Shown here in pieces: positions 47,718-55,718 of a DNA stretch of 64,000 nucleotides. The DNA comes from Stentor roeselii. Its lineage: Eukaryota; Ciliophora; Heterotrichea; Heterotrichida; Stentoridae. A program made the translations under genes and the position numbers. The stretch lies in the NCBI GenBank assembly GCA_006503475.1, contig RSEH01000117.1:79849-143848 (forward strand), given 5' to 3'. The notes beneath the pieces were generated by a model that worked only from the letters and a program-made list of their open reading frames with translations, had not been told where the DNA came from and did not search any database. Each line of letters starts with the position of its first letter. Positions within the stretch are counted from its first letter, which is position 1.

Positions 47718-49361
47718 TTAAACTATCTTTATTGAGTGTAAAATCGGGTAACTTGAGGTTGTTGAGTTCGTGTTCAGACTCATTAAATCGATTTGAGTTG
47801 CGAAACACTTGATGTTGAACCTTTTAGAGTCAATCACTGGAGTGACATCAATTGTTTTAGCAGACCCTTTAGACTTAGCTAAAGTCAAATGAAATATTTT
47901 ATTCAATTGTTTCCCTCTAATCTCAGTACTTTGTTTCCTAAGGTCTTCCTTCATAAGAACCCCTTTTCTAATCAAATGATCGAGTACCCTCAAAGTAACC
48001 TCACTGAGTCTATTCAATTCTTTATTTCTATTCAGTCCTAAAAACAAAACATTTGCTTCAGTCGGTTTTCCAAAGAACCCAGGGCGATCAAAAGTGAGTT
48101 CAATAGGACTTCCAGCATTAAAAGCCTTCAACTCTTCCTTAACCTCATTCAAAGCATTGATAACATCATTAGTATTCTCCAATGAAAGCATCGCAAGAGT
48201 CACATGAAATCTATTCGGCAAGATTTCCATAAACGGACAAAGGCTGGGCAAAGCTGAATGTATTTCCTTTTGCGCATTGACTAATGCAAGGTTATTTTCC
48301 AGATTAACCGAGAGAAAATGGGTGAATTTTCTTTGATTCCCTTGAGGTGCCCTTGGGAGGTCCCTTTGCATTTCCCTTGGCTGAGAGTTTTTCACGTCTT
48401 TCTGTTGAAAGCCTCTTGCAGGGTCCTTCTGTTGAGGCTTGCTTGAGTCATGAGCTCGCTTTAAAGGCGGTTTCCCTTTATCCTGCTTTAAAGCAATGAA
48501 GGCCTCAATAGCCCTATCATTTTTGAGAGCTCTAATAAAACAGGCATATCCTTGTTTGACCTGTTCTTCAGTCCACCCAATGATTTCAAGAGAGCCTTCA
48601 TTACGGTTCAGTTGGTATTCCACATTTCCCTTCATTTCACTCTTCAGCTTTTTAATGATTTTTCCTTTTTCCGCAAGTAAAAACCCGACACATTCCTTTG
48701 GAAACTGGTGAATGACAGTCATGAACCCTTTCCACTGGGTGTTAAAAACTATTTCAAGTTTCGGGTACTCTTCGACCAGGTCCTCCTCAGTCTGTAAGGC
48801 TTCTTCATCGATTACTTCACTTGTCCCTTGCTCTGCCGGGACTACTGCCAGGACCTTATCACTTTTAACAATATACTCGTCAGGCTTAGAAACTCCAAAT
48901 CTTTCAATCAGGGACTTATGAGCCTTGATGATGTGCTCATGAGAATGCGCTTTGATTTCCAATGAAAAAACAGAAGGCGAGCCTTTCAAGACTACTTTGA
49001 ACTCATTTTCCAATTGCTTTTGAAGATGGGTCTTTTCTGAACTGCTACCAGGCCAGATCAGGTTGAAGTTAGAAGGGTTCAAAGGGAGGTCAAGCCAGTA
49101 AAGACCTGAGGCTGGGTTGAAGTTAATAGTCTCTGAAATTAAGACTTTTGAGTTAAAAAATAACTTTTTTTGACCTGAAGTCTCAAAATCACTGACGTCC
49201 ACGTTGATGTTTTCCTCGTCTTCACTTTCACCGTCGTCTTCAAGAAGGAGGTGGGCTTTTTCGGATTTGTATTGTTGGCATGATGGAGCGAAACTGGAAA
49301 CTGCGAATTGACGGTAACAGCGAGAACCTACTCGAACTAGAGAAGGGATTTCGCTTAACAT
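47718..49361 (-). CDS. ASCC1: ASCC1-like protein with KH and 2H phosphoesterase (AKAP7-type) domains
   Basis: The 547-residue protein has an N-terminal motif LVRVGSRCYRQFAV like ASCC1 (IRIDGRNYRKNPV), a KH-type domain at about residues 215-285 (LLAEKGKIIKK), a disordered basic linker (about 295-340), and a C-terminal AKAP7/2'-5' RNA ligase-like domain from about 345. Both HxT motifs of the 2H phosphoesterases are intact (H386-T388 in RFHVTLAML and H491-T493 in IFHLTLAKS), so it may be catalytic. ASCC1 acts with ASCC3 in alkylation repair and stalled-ribosome clearance. A second KH-like fold may lie at about 85-155. The start is 11 bp from the divergent aquaporin gene. Confidence 0.82.
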   Translation of the reverse strand: MLSEIPSLVRVGSRCYRQFAVSSFAPSCQQYKSEKAHLLLEDDGESEDEENINVDVSDFETSGQKKLFFNSKVLISETINFNPASGLYWLDLPLNPSNFNLIWPGSSSEKTHLQKQLENEFKVVLKGSPSVFSLEIKAHSHEHIIKAHKSLIERFGVSKPDEYIVKSDKVLAVVPAEQGTSEVIDEEALQTEEDLVEEYPKLEIVFNTQWKGFMTVIHQFPKECVGFLLAEKGKIIKKLKSEMKGNVEYQLNRNEGSLEIIGWTEEQVKQGYACFIRALKNDRAIEAFIALKQDKGKPPLKRAHDSSKPQQKDPARGFQQKDVKNSQPREMQRDLPRAPQGNQRKFTHFLSVNLENNLALVNAQKEIHSALPSLCPFMEILPNRFHVTLAMLSLENTNDVINALNEVKEELKAFNAGSPIELTFDRPGFFGKPTEANVLFLGLNRNKELNRLSEVTLRVLDHLIRKGVLMKEDLRKQSTEIRGKQLNKIFHLTLAKSKGSAKTIDVTPVIDSKRFNIKCFATQIDLMSLNTNSTTSSYPILHSIKIV

Positions 49362-49372
49362 CTTTTGTATAA
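49362..49372. promoter_or_regulatory. 11-bp bidirectional start region, ASCC1-like / aquaporin
   Basis: The two divergent ATG codons are separated by 11 bp (CTTTTGTATAA). The TATAA element abuts the aquaporin ATG. Both transcription starts must be at or inside the opposite gene, or the leaders must be nearly absent. Confidence 0.6.
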
Positions 49373-50095
49373 ATGGTTCTTTTTCATAAGGTTTTTGCTG
49401 AGTTTTTAGGAACTTTTTTACTTATTTTTACTGTTAGTTGCTCTGAGGGAGATCCTTTTTGTGTTGGGGGTGTTATTTGGGCTATTATGGTTTTTACTAG
49501 GTTTGTGTCTGGAGCGATTTTTAACCCTGCTATCACTTTGTCTATTGCGGTGAAGAAAATGTTAGAGAAGTCGTTTACGATGAGAGAATTTAAATTATTT
49601 GTGGTATATACTGTGGTTCAGTTTATAGGTGGAATGGCAGGTGCTTTAGTGGCTTGGAATTTAACTGACTTCGCTTTTTTCTACGACTTTGAAAATTACT
49701 CTCCATATAAAGCAGGTATCTGCGAAGCGATATACACATGCATATTATGCATAAACGCTCATATGGTTGGTAAAAGTTCAAAAGGTCTTTACATTGAAAC
49801 CTTTGTGGTAGTGATAACCGTGATAACTGGTGCAAAAACAATAGGCCACTTAACCAAAAACTGCTTAAATCCATGTCTTGGCATCAGCATGGACCTAATT
49901 TATTATTTCATCCACGGAAACCACTTAGATCACGTCTGGATTTACGTCGCAGGGCCAATGGTAGGAGGAGTCCTCGCATCATTCATCTCTTTATTCTACA
50001 GAGACCTTAGACTTCGCAACGAAAACGACATGTTTCGAAGTTCCTTGTTTTTCAGCTCATCTGTTCACGAGCTTGACTTCCTGAAAAATTCTTGA
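49373..50095 (+). CDS. Aquaporin-family (MIP) channel with NPA and NPC motifs
   Basis: The 240-residue protein has the MIP two-repeat layout with six hydrophobic segments. The first half has EFLGTFLLIF and the NPA box at 51-53 (GAIFNPAITLS). The second half has the counterpart at 166-168, which reads NPC (CLNPCLGISMD), followed by Leu169 instead of the Arg of the usual NPAR. That Arg normally lines the selectivity filter, so substrate range or conductance is probably changed. Members are water/glycerol channels; in ciliates the contractile vacuole is a candidate site. No frame break is visible. It ends in TGA with no other stop nearby in frame, which supports TGA as a true stop. Confidence 0.85.
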   Translation: MVLFHKVFAEFLGTFLLIFTVSCSEGDPFCVGGVIWAIMVFTRFVSGAIFNPAITLSIAVKKMLEKSFTMREFKLFVVYTVVQFIGGMAGALVAWNLTDFAFFYDFENYSPYKAGICEAIYTCILCINAHMVGKSSKGLYIETFVVVITVITGAKTIGHLTKNCLNPCLGISMDLIYYFIHGNHLDHVWIYVAGPMVGGVLASFISLFYRDLRLRNENDMFRSSLFFSSSVHELDFLKNS

Positions 50096-50163
50096 AAGCT
50101 CTTAACATTAAATTGTTTATAGTTATCTATTTTTAAATTTCATACTTTTCCTATTATTAGTTA

Positions 50164-51501
50164 ATGAGACCTTACTTTTATCATCGTGTCAGTAAGTCAA
50201 ATGAAATCAATATCAACTCAAGTCCACTTGAAAGCACAAAACGAATTACTCCGAAAACTGCTACTTTTCATAGAAGAATCAACTCAGAACTCACCAATAA
50301 CCGACAGTCTGAAAACACTTGCAAATACCCTACCTACAAGACAGACTATTTGAATTCAACTCTCTGGTGTCGAGAAGTCTTCGTGATCGAAGACGGTATA
50401 ATCGAAAGGTCAGACTTTTCCCGTGGTTTCAAATACAAACTAATAAACTTCGGAGGTCTAAAACGAGAAGCCCAATACTCCGAGCTTCCCCTTCTATTCA
50501 AAACAGCTGCTCAAAAATGGAAATCCCGTAAAAAGTTCATCAGCATCTTCAACGTTCAAGGCAAGCTTCTAAAGAGCATCGCTGAACTTGAACCAAAAAG
50601 CAACGTCCTAGTAGTCGGAACAAGTTACACCTTTCATGGCTTTGGAGGCCTTTTCGTGACAGAAAAAGAAATTTTAGAGGCAATTGGATGCACTTTCATT
50701 CAAAAAGACACCCAAGAATTCACAACCTGTCCAAGAAAAAAAGGCCAGCTAGTCCTCGAGCCTGAATCAAAAGAAAAAAGTTTCTTGTTAAAAATTCGAG
50801 CAAAGAGCAACTTGGCAGGAAAGGAAAAAAAAACAATGAAAATCAGCCGACTTGACAAGTACCGTTATTTTAACTCGATAAAAGAAAAATTAGGAGAAAC
50901 TTCAGTGAAACTTGATAAAAGTTTACCGAAACTTCATCATTCGACTTTAAAAAAACTTATGGAAAAATATGAACTTTCTGAATCAGACTTGCATAAAATT
51001 TACGCGCAGTATAAAACTTTGTTGATTATGTCTGTCGCCCAGCACCCGAGTCACGATTTCAAAGCAGGGATCAGAAATTCTACTCTTATTGAATGCTTGA
51101 GGAAGGGAGAGGCTAAGGAAGATGGACTTATGGAAAAATTGATATTTAATATTGATATTGATAGGAAAGGCTTTTTGACTTGGGAAGAGTTTTTAAAGGC
51201 GATGAGTGTTATTCAGTTTGGATCTTTGTCCATGCAGATTGATATGATGTTTAAAATGTATGATTCTGATCTTAGTGGAACTTTAAGCTTTCAGGAAATT
51301 AGGGAATTGTGTCAGAGACAATTGCAGACTAGTAGGGATGATAGTATTGCTGAGTATCTTGCGGAGAGCTTCGCTGGGATTATTTTTTCTTTGGCTTGTG
51401 TACCTGTCACTGAGTGTCTGGCTGCTGAAGAACTAAAAAGAATTCTCAGCGATAAAGAACAACACTCAATCATAAAAATGTTTTGCAATTTCCAAAACTA
51501 A
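50164..51501 (+). CDS. DCX-like / EF-hand protein
   Basis: The 445-residue protein has a region at about residues 110-180 resembling a doublecortin (DCX) fold: KKFISIFNVQGKLLKSIAELEPKSNVLVVGTSYTFHG, with the conserved strand, G, L and VVGT stretch. Two EF-hands follow near the C-terminus. The first (DIDRKGFLTWEE) lies at about residue 325-336 and has Lys at loop position 5. The second (DSDLSGTLSFQE) is canonical and lies at about 363-374. A DCX part would bind tubulin and the EF-hands calcium, so calcium-sensitive microtubule binding is an inference. The DCX call is moderate, the EF-hand call firm. It ends in TAA. Confidence 0.78.
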   Translation: MRPYFYHRVSKSNEININSSPLESTKRITPKTATFHRRINSELTNNRQSENTCKYPTYKTDYLNSTLWCREVFVIEDGIIERSDFSRGFKYKLINFGGLKREAQYSELPLLFKTAAQKWKSRKKFISIFNVQGKLLKSIAELEPKSNVLVVGTSYTFHGFGGLFVTEKEILEAIGCTFIQKDTQEFTTCPRKKGQLVLEPESKEKSFLLKIRAKSNLAGKEKKTMKISRLDKYRYFNSIKEKLGETSVKLDKSLPKLHHSTLKKLMEKYELSESDLHKIYAQYKTLLIMSVAQHPSHDFKAGIRNSTLIECLRKGEAKEDGLMEKLIFNIDIDRKGFLTWEEFLKAMSVIQFGSLSMQIDMMFKMYDSDLSGTLSFQEIRELCQRQLQTSRDDSIAEYLAESFAGIIFSLACVPVTECLAAEELKRILSDKEQHSIIKMFCNFQN

Positions 51502-51846
51502 GTAATTGATATAATCGATTAAATATAAAACTATGTTTTTTTGATAAATTTATATTAAAATAACGAGTTTATGATATTATTAAAAGATTAGATGATGGTG
51601 AAGATTATTAGAGGTTTAAGAGAATAATATTCTGTCTTGAGAGTAATAATACTAAGTAGTGAATATCATTGAGTTTAATAAATGTTTAGTCAGCATAAAT
51701 AAACATTACATTTGCAGATTTCACGTTCTAGTATTCACAAATCTGAGATTAGACACAGTTTTTCAATATAAATTTATATAGAATAATAATTTTGATTGAC
51801 CTACAATTCAAATATCTTATCAATATGTATATATAAATTTAGTGAT
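51502..51846. other. AT-rich intergenic region, no gene recognised
   Basis: This 345-bp region is strongly AT-rich. It precedes the first of two paralogous unknown genes. A 16-nt stretch GTATATATAAATTTAG just before the start looks intron-like, but nothing requires it. No RNA gene or repeat was recognised. Confidence 0.6.
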
Positions 51847-52455
51847 ATGAGTTTAATTTCAGAAAATAACCAAGACGATTTCAATTTTGATGCAGATCCA
51901 AACTTCTATGCCCCAACAAATGAATTTCAGTCCACAGAGTTGACCGTGCAAGACTCACTTGAACAATTTTACGAAAATTTTCAATTATCTACAAAATCAA
52001 AAAAGTCAACAAAAGCTTCTAATATAGAGAGATCAGTTGAAAAGTATTCAATAAAAGTGATTAAACTACTTCTTCAAGGCAAGGAAATCAACAATAAAAA
52101 AATTTCTTATAATATTGAAAATGAAGGATTGATTCAACTTCGAAAACAGCTAAAATCTTTTATATCTGAAAATAAGTCAGAACTATTAAAGCTTGTCACA
52201 AAATTCAAAGATATCAAAAGTCGCAAGGATCAAAAAACGTTTTTGTTTCAGTCAGAAACCTTTAAAAATGCTTATATCATGATTATTGAACTAATGTTTC
52301 ATCCTAGAAAAGCGAAAGAATTAGGAATTGATGATTTAGCCGGGCTTCATGATATCTTTAAGTTAAATTGCTGCGAAATATTCCATGATATTGGTTGTTT
52401 AGAAAAATGGAAGTGCCTAAAATTAGCTTTGATGAATAAAACCAGGAAAATTTAA
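51847..52455 (+). CDS. Unknown protein, paralogue of the gene at 54700-55431
   Basis: The 202-residue protein is read from ATG 51847; the frame is open upstream only via non-ATG codons and the ATG lies in GTGATATGAG. The N-terminal 50 residues are acidic. Then comes a basic stretch (TKSKKSTKASN) and a domain of about 140 residues. It contains KKISYNIENEGLIQLRKQLKSF and the C-terminal CCEIFHDIGCLEKWKCLKLALMN. The spacing C-C-x3-H-x3-C suggests a possible zinc site. Codon and base use are more AT-rich than in neighbouring housekeeping genes. No known family was recognised, but the paralogue shares the domain order, which supports a real gene. Confidence 0.72.
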   Translation: MSLISENNQDDFNFDADPNFYAPTNEFQSTELTVQDSLEQFYENFQLSTKSKKSTKASNIERSVEKYSIKVIKLLLQGKEINNKKISYNIENEGLIQLRKQLKSFISENKSELLKLVTKFKDIKSRKDQKTFLFQSETFKNAYIMIIELMFHPRKAKELGIDDLAGLHDIFKLNCCEIFHDIGCLEKWKCLKLALMNKTRKI

Positions 52456-52568
52456 CAGAAAAATAGTTCATTTTCTAAAGGAAATGAATAAATAGATTAT
52501 TATCGAGTTATCAAATATATAGTTTCTATTATATTTTAATAATTAACCTAAATATCATCATTCATTAT

Positions 52569-53840
52569 CTAACCAGCCAAAACACTTACTATGTTCAAAG
52601 TCTTCTCCAAGCAGTCAAATTTATAAACATTTCCTTGCCAATCAGCAAAGAAAATCATTCCCTTCCAAACAACAGCTGAAGTTGCAATATTTTCGCCATT
52701 AAGTCCTTTTTCATTAACAATTTTCCAACTTTTACATTTTTTATCTTTTTGTTGATAAATTTTATTACTAATCAAATAAGTAGTTCCTTGAAACACTCCA
52801 AGAATATTCCTAAAAGAAACTTCAATATTACTAGCAGCAGTTTCATAAGTATTCATAAAAACATCATAAAGCAACAATGTATTTTCACACCCTGCAATTA
52901 AAATTTTATCATTAATATAAACAGAAACTGTAAAATTTATTGGATTCGGTAAATTACTCAATGTTTTCCAGGAATTGAATCGAAGGTCAAGCATTTGACC
53001 TGAAATTAATTTAAAATTTTTATACCCACCAAATAGGTAAACTTTTTCTGAATGATATAAGGGCCTAGCCTGTGCTATCTCGATACCTTTATTCAAGTAA
53101 GAGTATTCTAGTGTATTTATGTTTAGGATTGTTGGAGTTGAATAATAGTTTCCAGATATATCCCAGCCTCCGTGTATGAATAACTCGTTTTTGCTTATTT
53201 GGACAAACCCTGGATTTCTTAGACCGTTTGATGATGCGATTATGTTTGAAGAAAATGTGTCGAGGTTTAGAGATAAGATGTTGCTTGAGTGGTCTTTACA
53301 TAAATATAAGTATTTATCAAAACTTTCATCAAGCATTGATTTAGAATTGATCAAAAAGCACTGCCCTTGATCAAACTGAAAATTTTTATATTTAGTTTTT
53401 TGATAGGTGTTAATCACCTGCTCAAACTCTTTAATATCCTTCCCAGTTAAACCTTTGTTCTGAAAACTAATTTTATTTAAAGGAATCGTTGCCCTGCCCT
53501 CAATTTCAATCATTTTAATAATTTCTTTAACTTTCTTACAAATTTTATTTAAATTTGAGATAATCAAGTAACCCTCTGAGTTAACATCCTTCAAAATTCT
53601 TAAAATTTCAGTTTTTTTATTGTTTGTATTCCACAAAAGTCCTTTTAAGTAGTTAATAAACTTTGACTTATCTTCAGAATTTACTATTTTCGCAGCACTT
53701 GATATTGAATGATTCTTGCCTTTGGTATCAGACAAGTGAGTACCAGAATGAGAAGAGCAGAAATAGGTTATTTCTTCTTTGCAATCACAAGCATATTCAA
53801 CTAACTGTGAGCATCCTTGAGCAAAGCATTTGACTTCCAT
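52569..53840 (-). CDS. B-box-like zinc / kelch-repeat protein
   Basis: The 423-residue protein begins with a Cys/His-rich motif (MEVKCFAQGCSQLVEY, CDCKEE, CSSHSGTH) resembling a B-box. A helical coiled coil follows (about residues 55-150), then a beta-propeller-like part from about 170 with kelch-type blades (ELFIHGGWDISGN, KVYLFGGYKNFKL, ILIAGCENTLLLYD). The ATG at 53838-53840 is preferred because it has the AATAATGG context and the domain begins at once; an ATG at 53855 adds five residues. B-box/kelch proteins often act as ubiquitin-ligase or scaffold components. There is no RING domain. It lies between the two paralogous unknown genes. Confidence 0.75.
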   Translation of the reverse strand: MEVKCFAQGCSQLVEYACDCKEEITYFCSSHSGTHLSDTKGKNHSISSAAKIVNSEDKSKFINYLKGLLWNTNNKKTEILRILKDVNSEGYLIISNLNKICKKVKEIIKMIEIEGRATIPLNKISFQNKGLTGKDIKEFEQVINTYQKTKYKNFQFDQGQCFLINSKSMLDESFDKYLYLCKDHSSNILSLNLDTFSSNIIASSNGLRNPGFVQISKNELFIHGGWDISGNYYSTPTILNINTLEYSYLNKGIEIAQARPLYHSEKVYLFGGYKNFKLISGQMLDLRFNSWKTLSNLPNPINFTVSVYINDKILIAGCENTLLLYDVFMNTYETAASNIEVSFRNILGVFQGTTYLISNKIYQQKDKKCKSWKIVNEKGLNGENIATSAVVWKGMIFFADWQGNVYKFDCLEKTLNIVSVLAG

Positions 53841-53855
53841 TATTATAGCCAGCAT

Positions 53856-54699
53856 TCATAAGCCTTTTAATCAATTATTTATAAAGATTTGTTAGTAGGT
53901 ATCACTGAATCAATTCAATATATAGTAATAAGACCTTATTTTATTATTTATACGTCTAAAAAATATTCCAACATACCATTTTAGAGTGGATTTCTGAGTT
54001 TATAATTATATGCTCTAACCCTTAAGTAATTTTAAATTGATATAAGGAATGCTAAATTATTACAGCTTTCATCAAATTTCTTTTGTGAGAAGGAAGAAAC
54101 ATAAATTATATACAACGATAATTAATCAAAGAAAAAGACTTATGAGTGTTTAATTGATTAAGTAAAATACTAATATAATTAGAATTCCAAATACATTTCA
54201 AAATGAAACTAGAATTATATGAAACAATATCCATTATAGTAAGAAATAAATCATTATAAAAGAATATTCATTATCAAAGAATATTCATTATACAGTTTGA
54301 ATCCTCAATAACAAGAAGACAAAAAACCTCTTAAAACCTTCAAGTTGTTTCAATAAAATTCGTTTTTCATTGATTGATTGTTTGAAAGAAACATTATATT
54401 TTTATTACCCAAGCAGAATACCTAAATTTGTGCATCAAATTCATATATGAAAAATTTAGTTCCCTAAAAAACTTAAAATGACTTTGTTTATTTGCGAAAA
54501 AAATGAATGTTTTTTTTAAAAAAATGTAGGAATATTAAGCAAAGATCTACAATCTCAAAAATATTAAACTCTATGCTTCAAAGTCACTTAAAAGTAATAA
54601 TATTATGTTCAAACCAATAAAAGTACTATTTCGTCAAAGACTTAGGATGTCTTCAAATCTTAAAAAATTTAAAAATAGTTAAAACTTGTGAATATAATA
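53856..54699. other. AT-rich intergenic region with a 16-bp direct repeat
   Basis: This 844-bp spacer is the longest in the window and very AT-rich. The only repeat noticed is a tandem pair, AAAGAATATTCATTAT at 54259-54274 and 54276-54291. No reading frame or RNA gene was recognised. Confidence 0.6.
54259..54291. repeat. Two-copy 17-bp tandem repeat
   Basis: AAAGAATATTCATTAT occurs twice with one base between, an exact 17-bp period. It lies in AT-rich intergenic DNA. Confidence 0.9.
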
Positions 54700-55431
54700 A
54701 TGGAAAATATCATCGAAAGTTCTTCAGAATCTATCTCAATTGAAAATATGATGGCCGACATCGAAACCTTACTAAATACATCTAATTCCGATTCAACAGA
54801 ACCAAAAGATCTAAAATCCAGTTTAAAAAAATTCAAAAATTCCAAAAAAACTTCAATAAAAGCAGAAAATTTCAAGAAGAAAATTGAAGACTTTACTTTA
54901 AAGGTAATAAGAGTGATTCTTAAACATAAGCAGATAAAAGATGGAAAAATTATCTATAATATTCAAAATGAAGGATTAATCCGATTGAGAAAGTGTCTTG
55001 AGTCAACTATTTTAATTGAAAAAGAGGTTCTAGGTAGAATAGTCAAATCATTCAAAGAAGAAAATAAGACCAACTTGAAAAGAAAATTTTTTTTCAGTGA
55101 GTCTAAAGACTTGATTCATATATTTTTTATTGTCATTGATTTGATTTTTCACTCGAATGACGTATCAGACGATAAATTAATCGTGCCTAGTGAACTGACT
55201 AAAAAACTTAATATCTTCTGCTGTGATGGTAAACATGATGACAGATGTATTGAGAAATGGAGAGATTTAAAAATTGCACTGAAAAATATCGGAAGATCTG
55301 TGGATAGAGATAGGAGACAAGATGAAACCATAAATGTAACAAGAGATGAAACTAGAGATCAAGGTATGAATCAAGGTATGGGTGAAGATAATGATGAAAT
55401 AGAATTTTTAGATTGCAACTTAGAATTATAA
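54700..55431 (+). CDS. Unknown protein, paralogue of the gene at 51847-52455
   Basis: The 243-residue protein is read from ATG 54700 (context AATATAATAATGGAA). It shares with the gene at 51847 the segments KIIYNIQNEGLIRLRKCLES and CCDGKHDDRCIEKWRDLKIALKN. The spacing of C-C-x3-H-x3-C and the EKW are conserved. The N-terminus is acidic, Ser-rich and then Lys-rich, as in its paralogue. A unique C-terminal tail follows, rich in Arg, Asp, Gln and Met (for example DETRDQGMNQGMGEDNDE). The conserved CCHC-like core is a good candidate for zinc binding, untested. No known family was recognised. The base composition is AT-rich. Confidence 0.73.
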   Translation: MENIIESSSESISIENMMADIETLLNTSNSDSTEPKDLKSSLKKFKNSKKTSIKAENFKKKIEDFTLKVIRVILKHKQIKDGKIIYNIQNEGLIRLRKCLESTILIEKEVLGRIVKSFKEENKTNLKRKFFFSESKDLIHIFFIVIDLIFHSNDVSDDKLIVPSELTKKLNIFCCDGKHDDRCIEKWRDLKIALKNIGRSVDRDRRQDETINVTRDETRDQGMNQGMGEDNDEIEFLDCNLEL

Positions 55432-55718
55432 CTTTAATTAATGAATTAGAAGATTAAATACTTGATTTAGTTCCAATTGAATTTGGATAATGATTAAAAA
55501 TATATTTTCAGTTTACTTTACTAAAATTAAAAAGCAAATGTTTATATCTCATTAGCAGTGATTTAACCCATTGACATGAAACACTCAGTGCATGATCTAC
55601 TTCAATAATTCTAAACTTACCCATAAAAAACTAATTTCAATCCAATCTCCAAAATCTAAAACCCAAAAACCCAAAACCCTAATCCAAACATTCCACAATC
55701 AAATAAACCCCACAGCTA

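Noticed and set aside
51827-51842. 16-nt GTATATATAAATTTAG just upstream of an orphan gene
   Set aside because: No upstream exon with a start codon is formed when it is removed, and the downstream ATG suffices.
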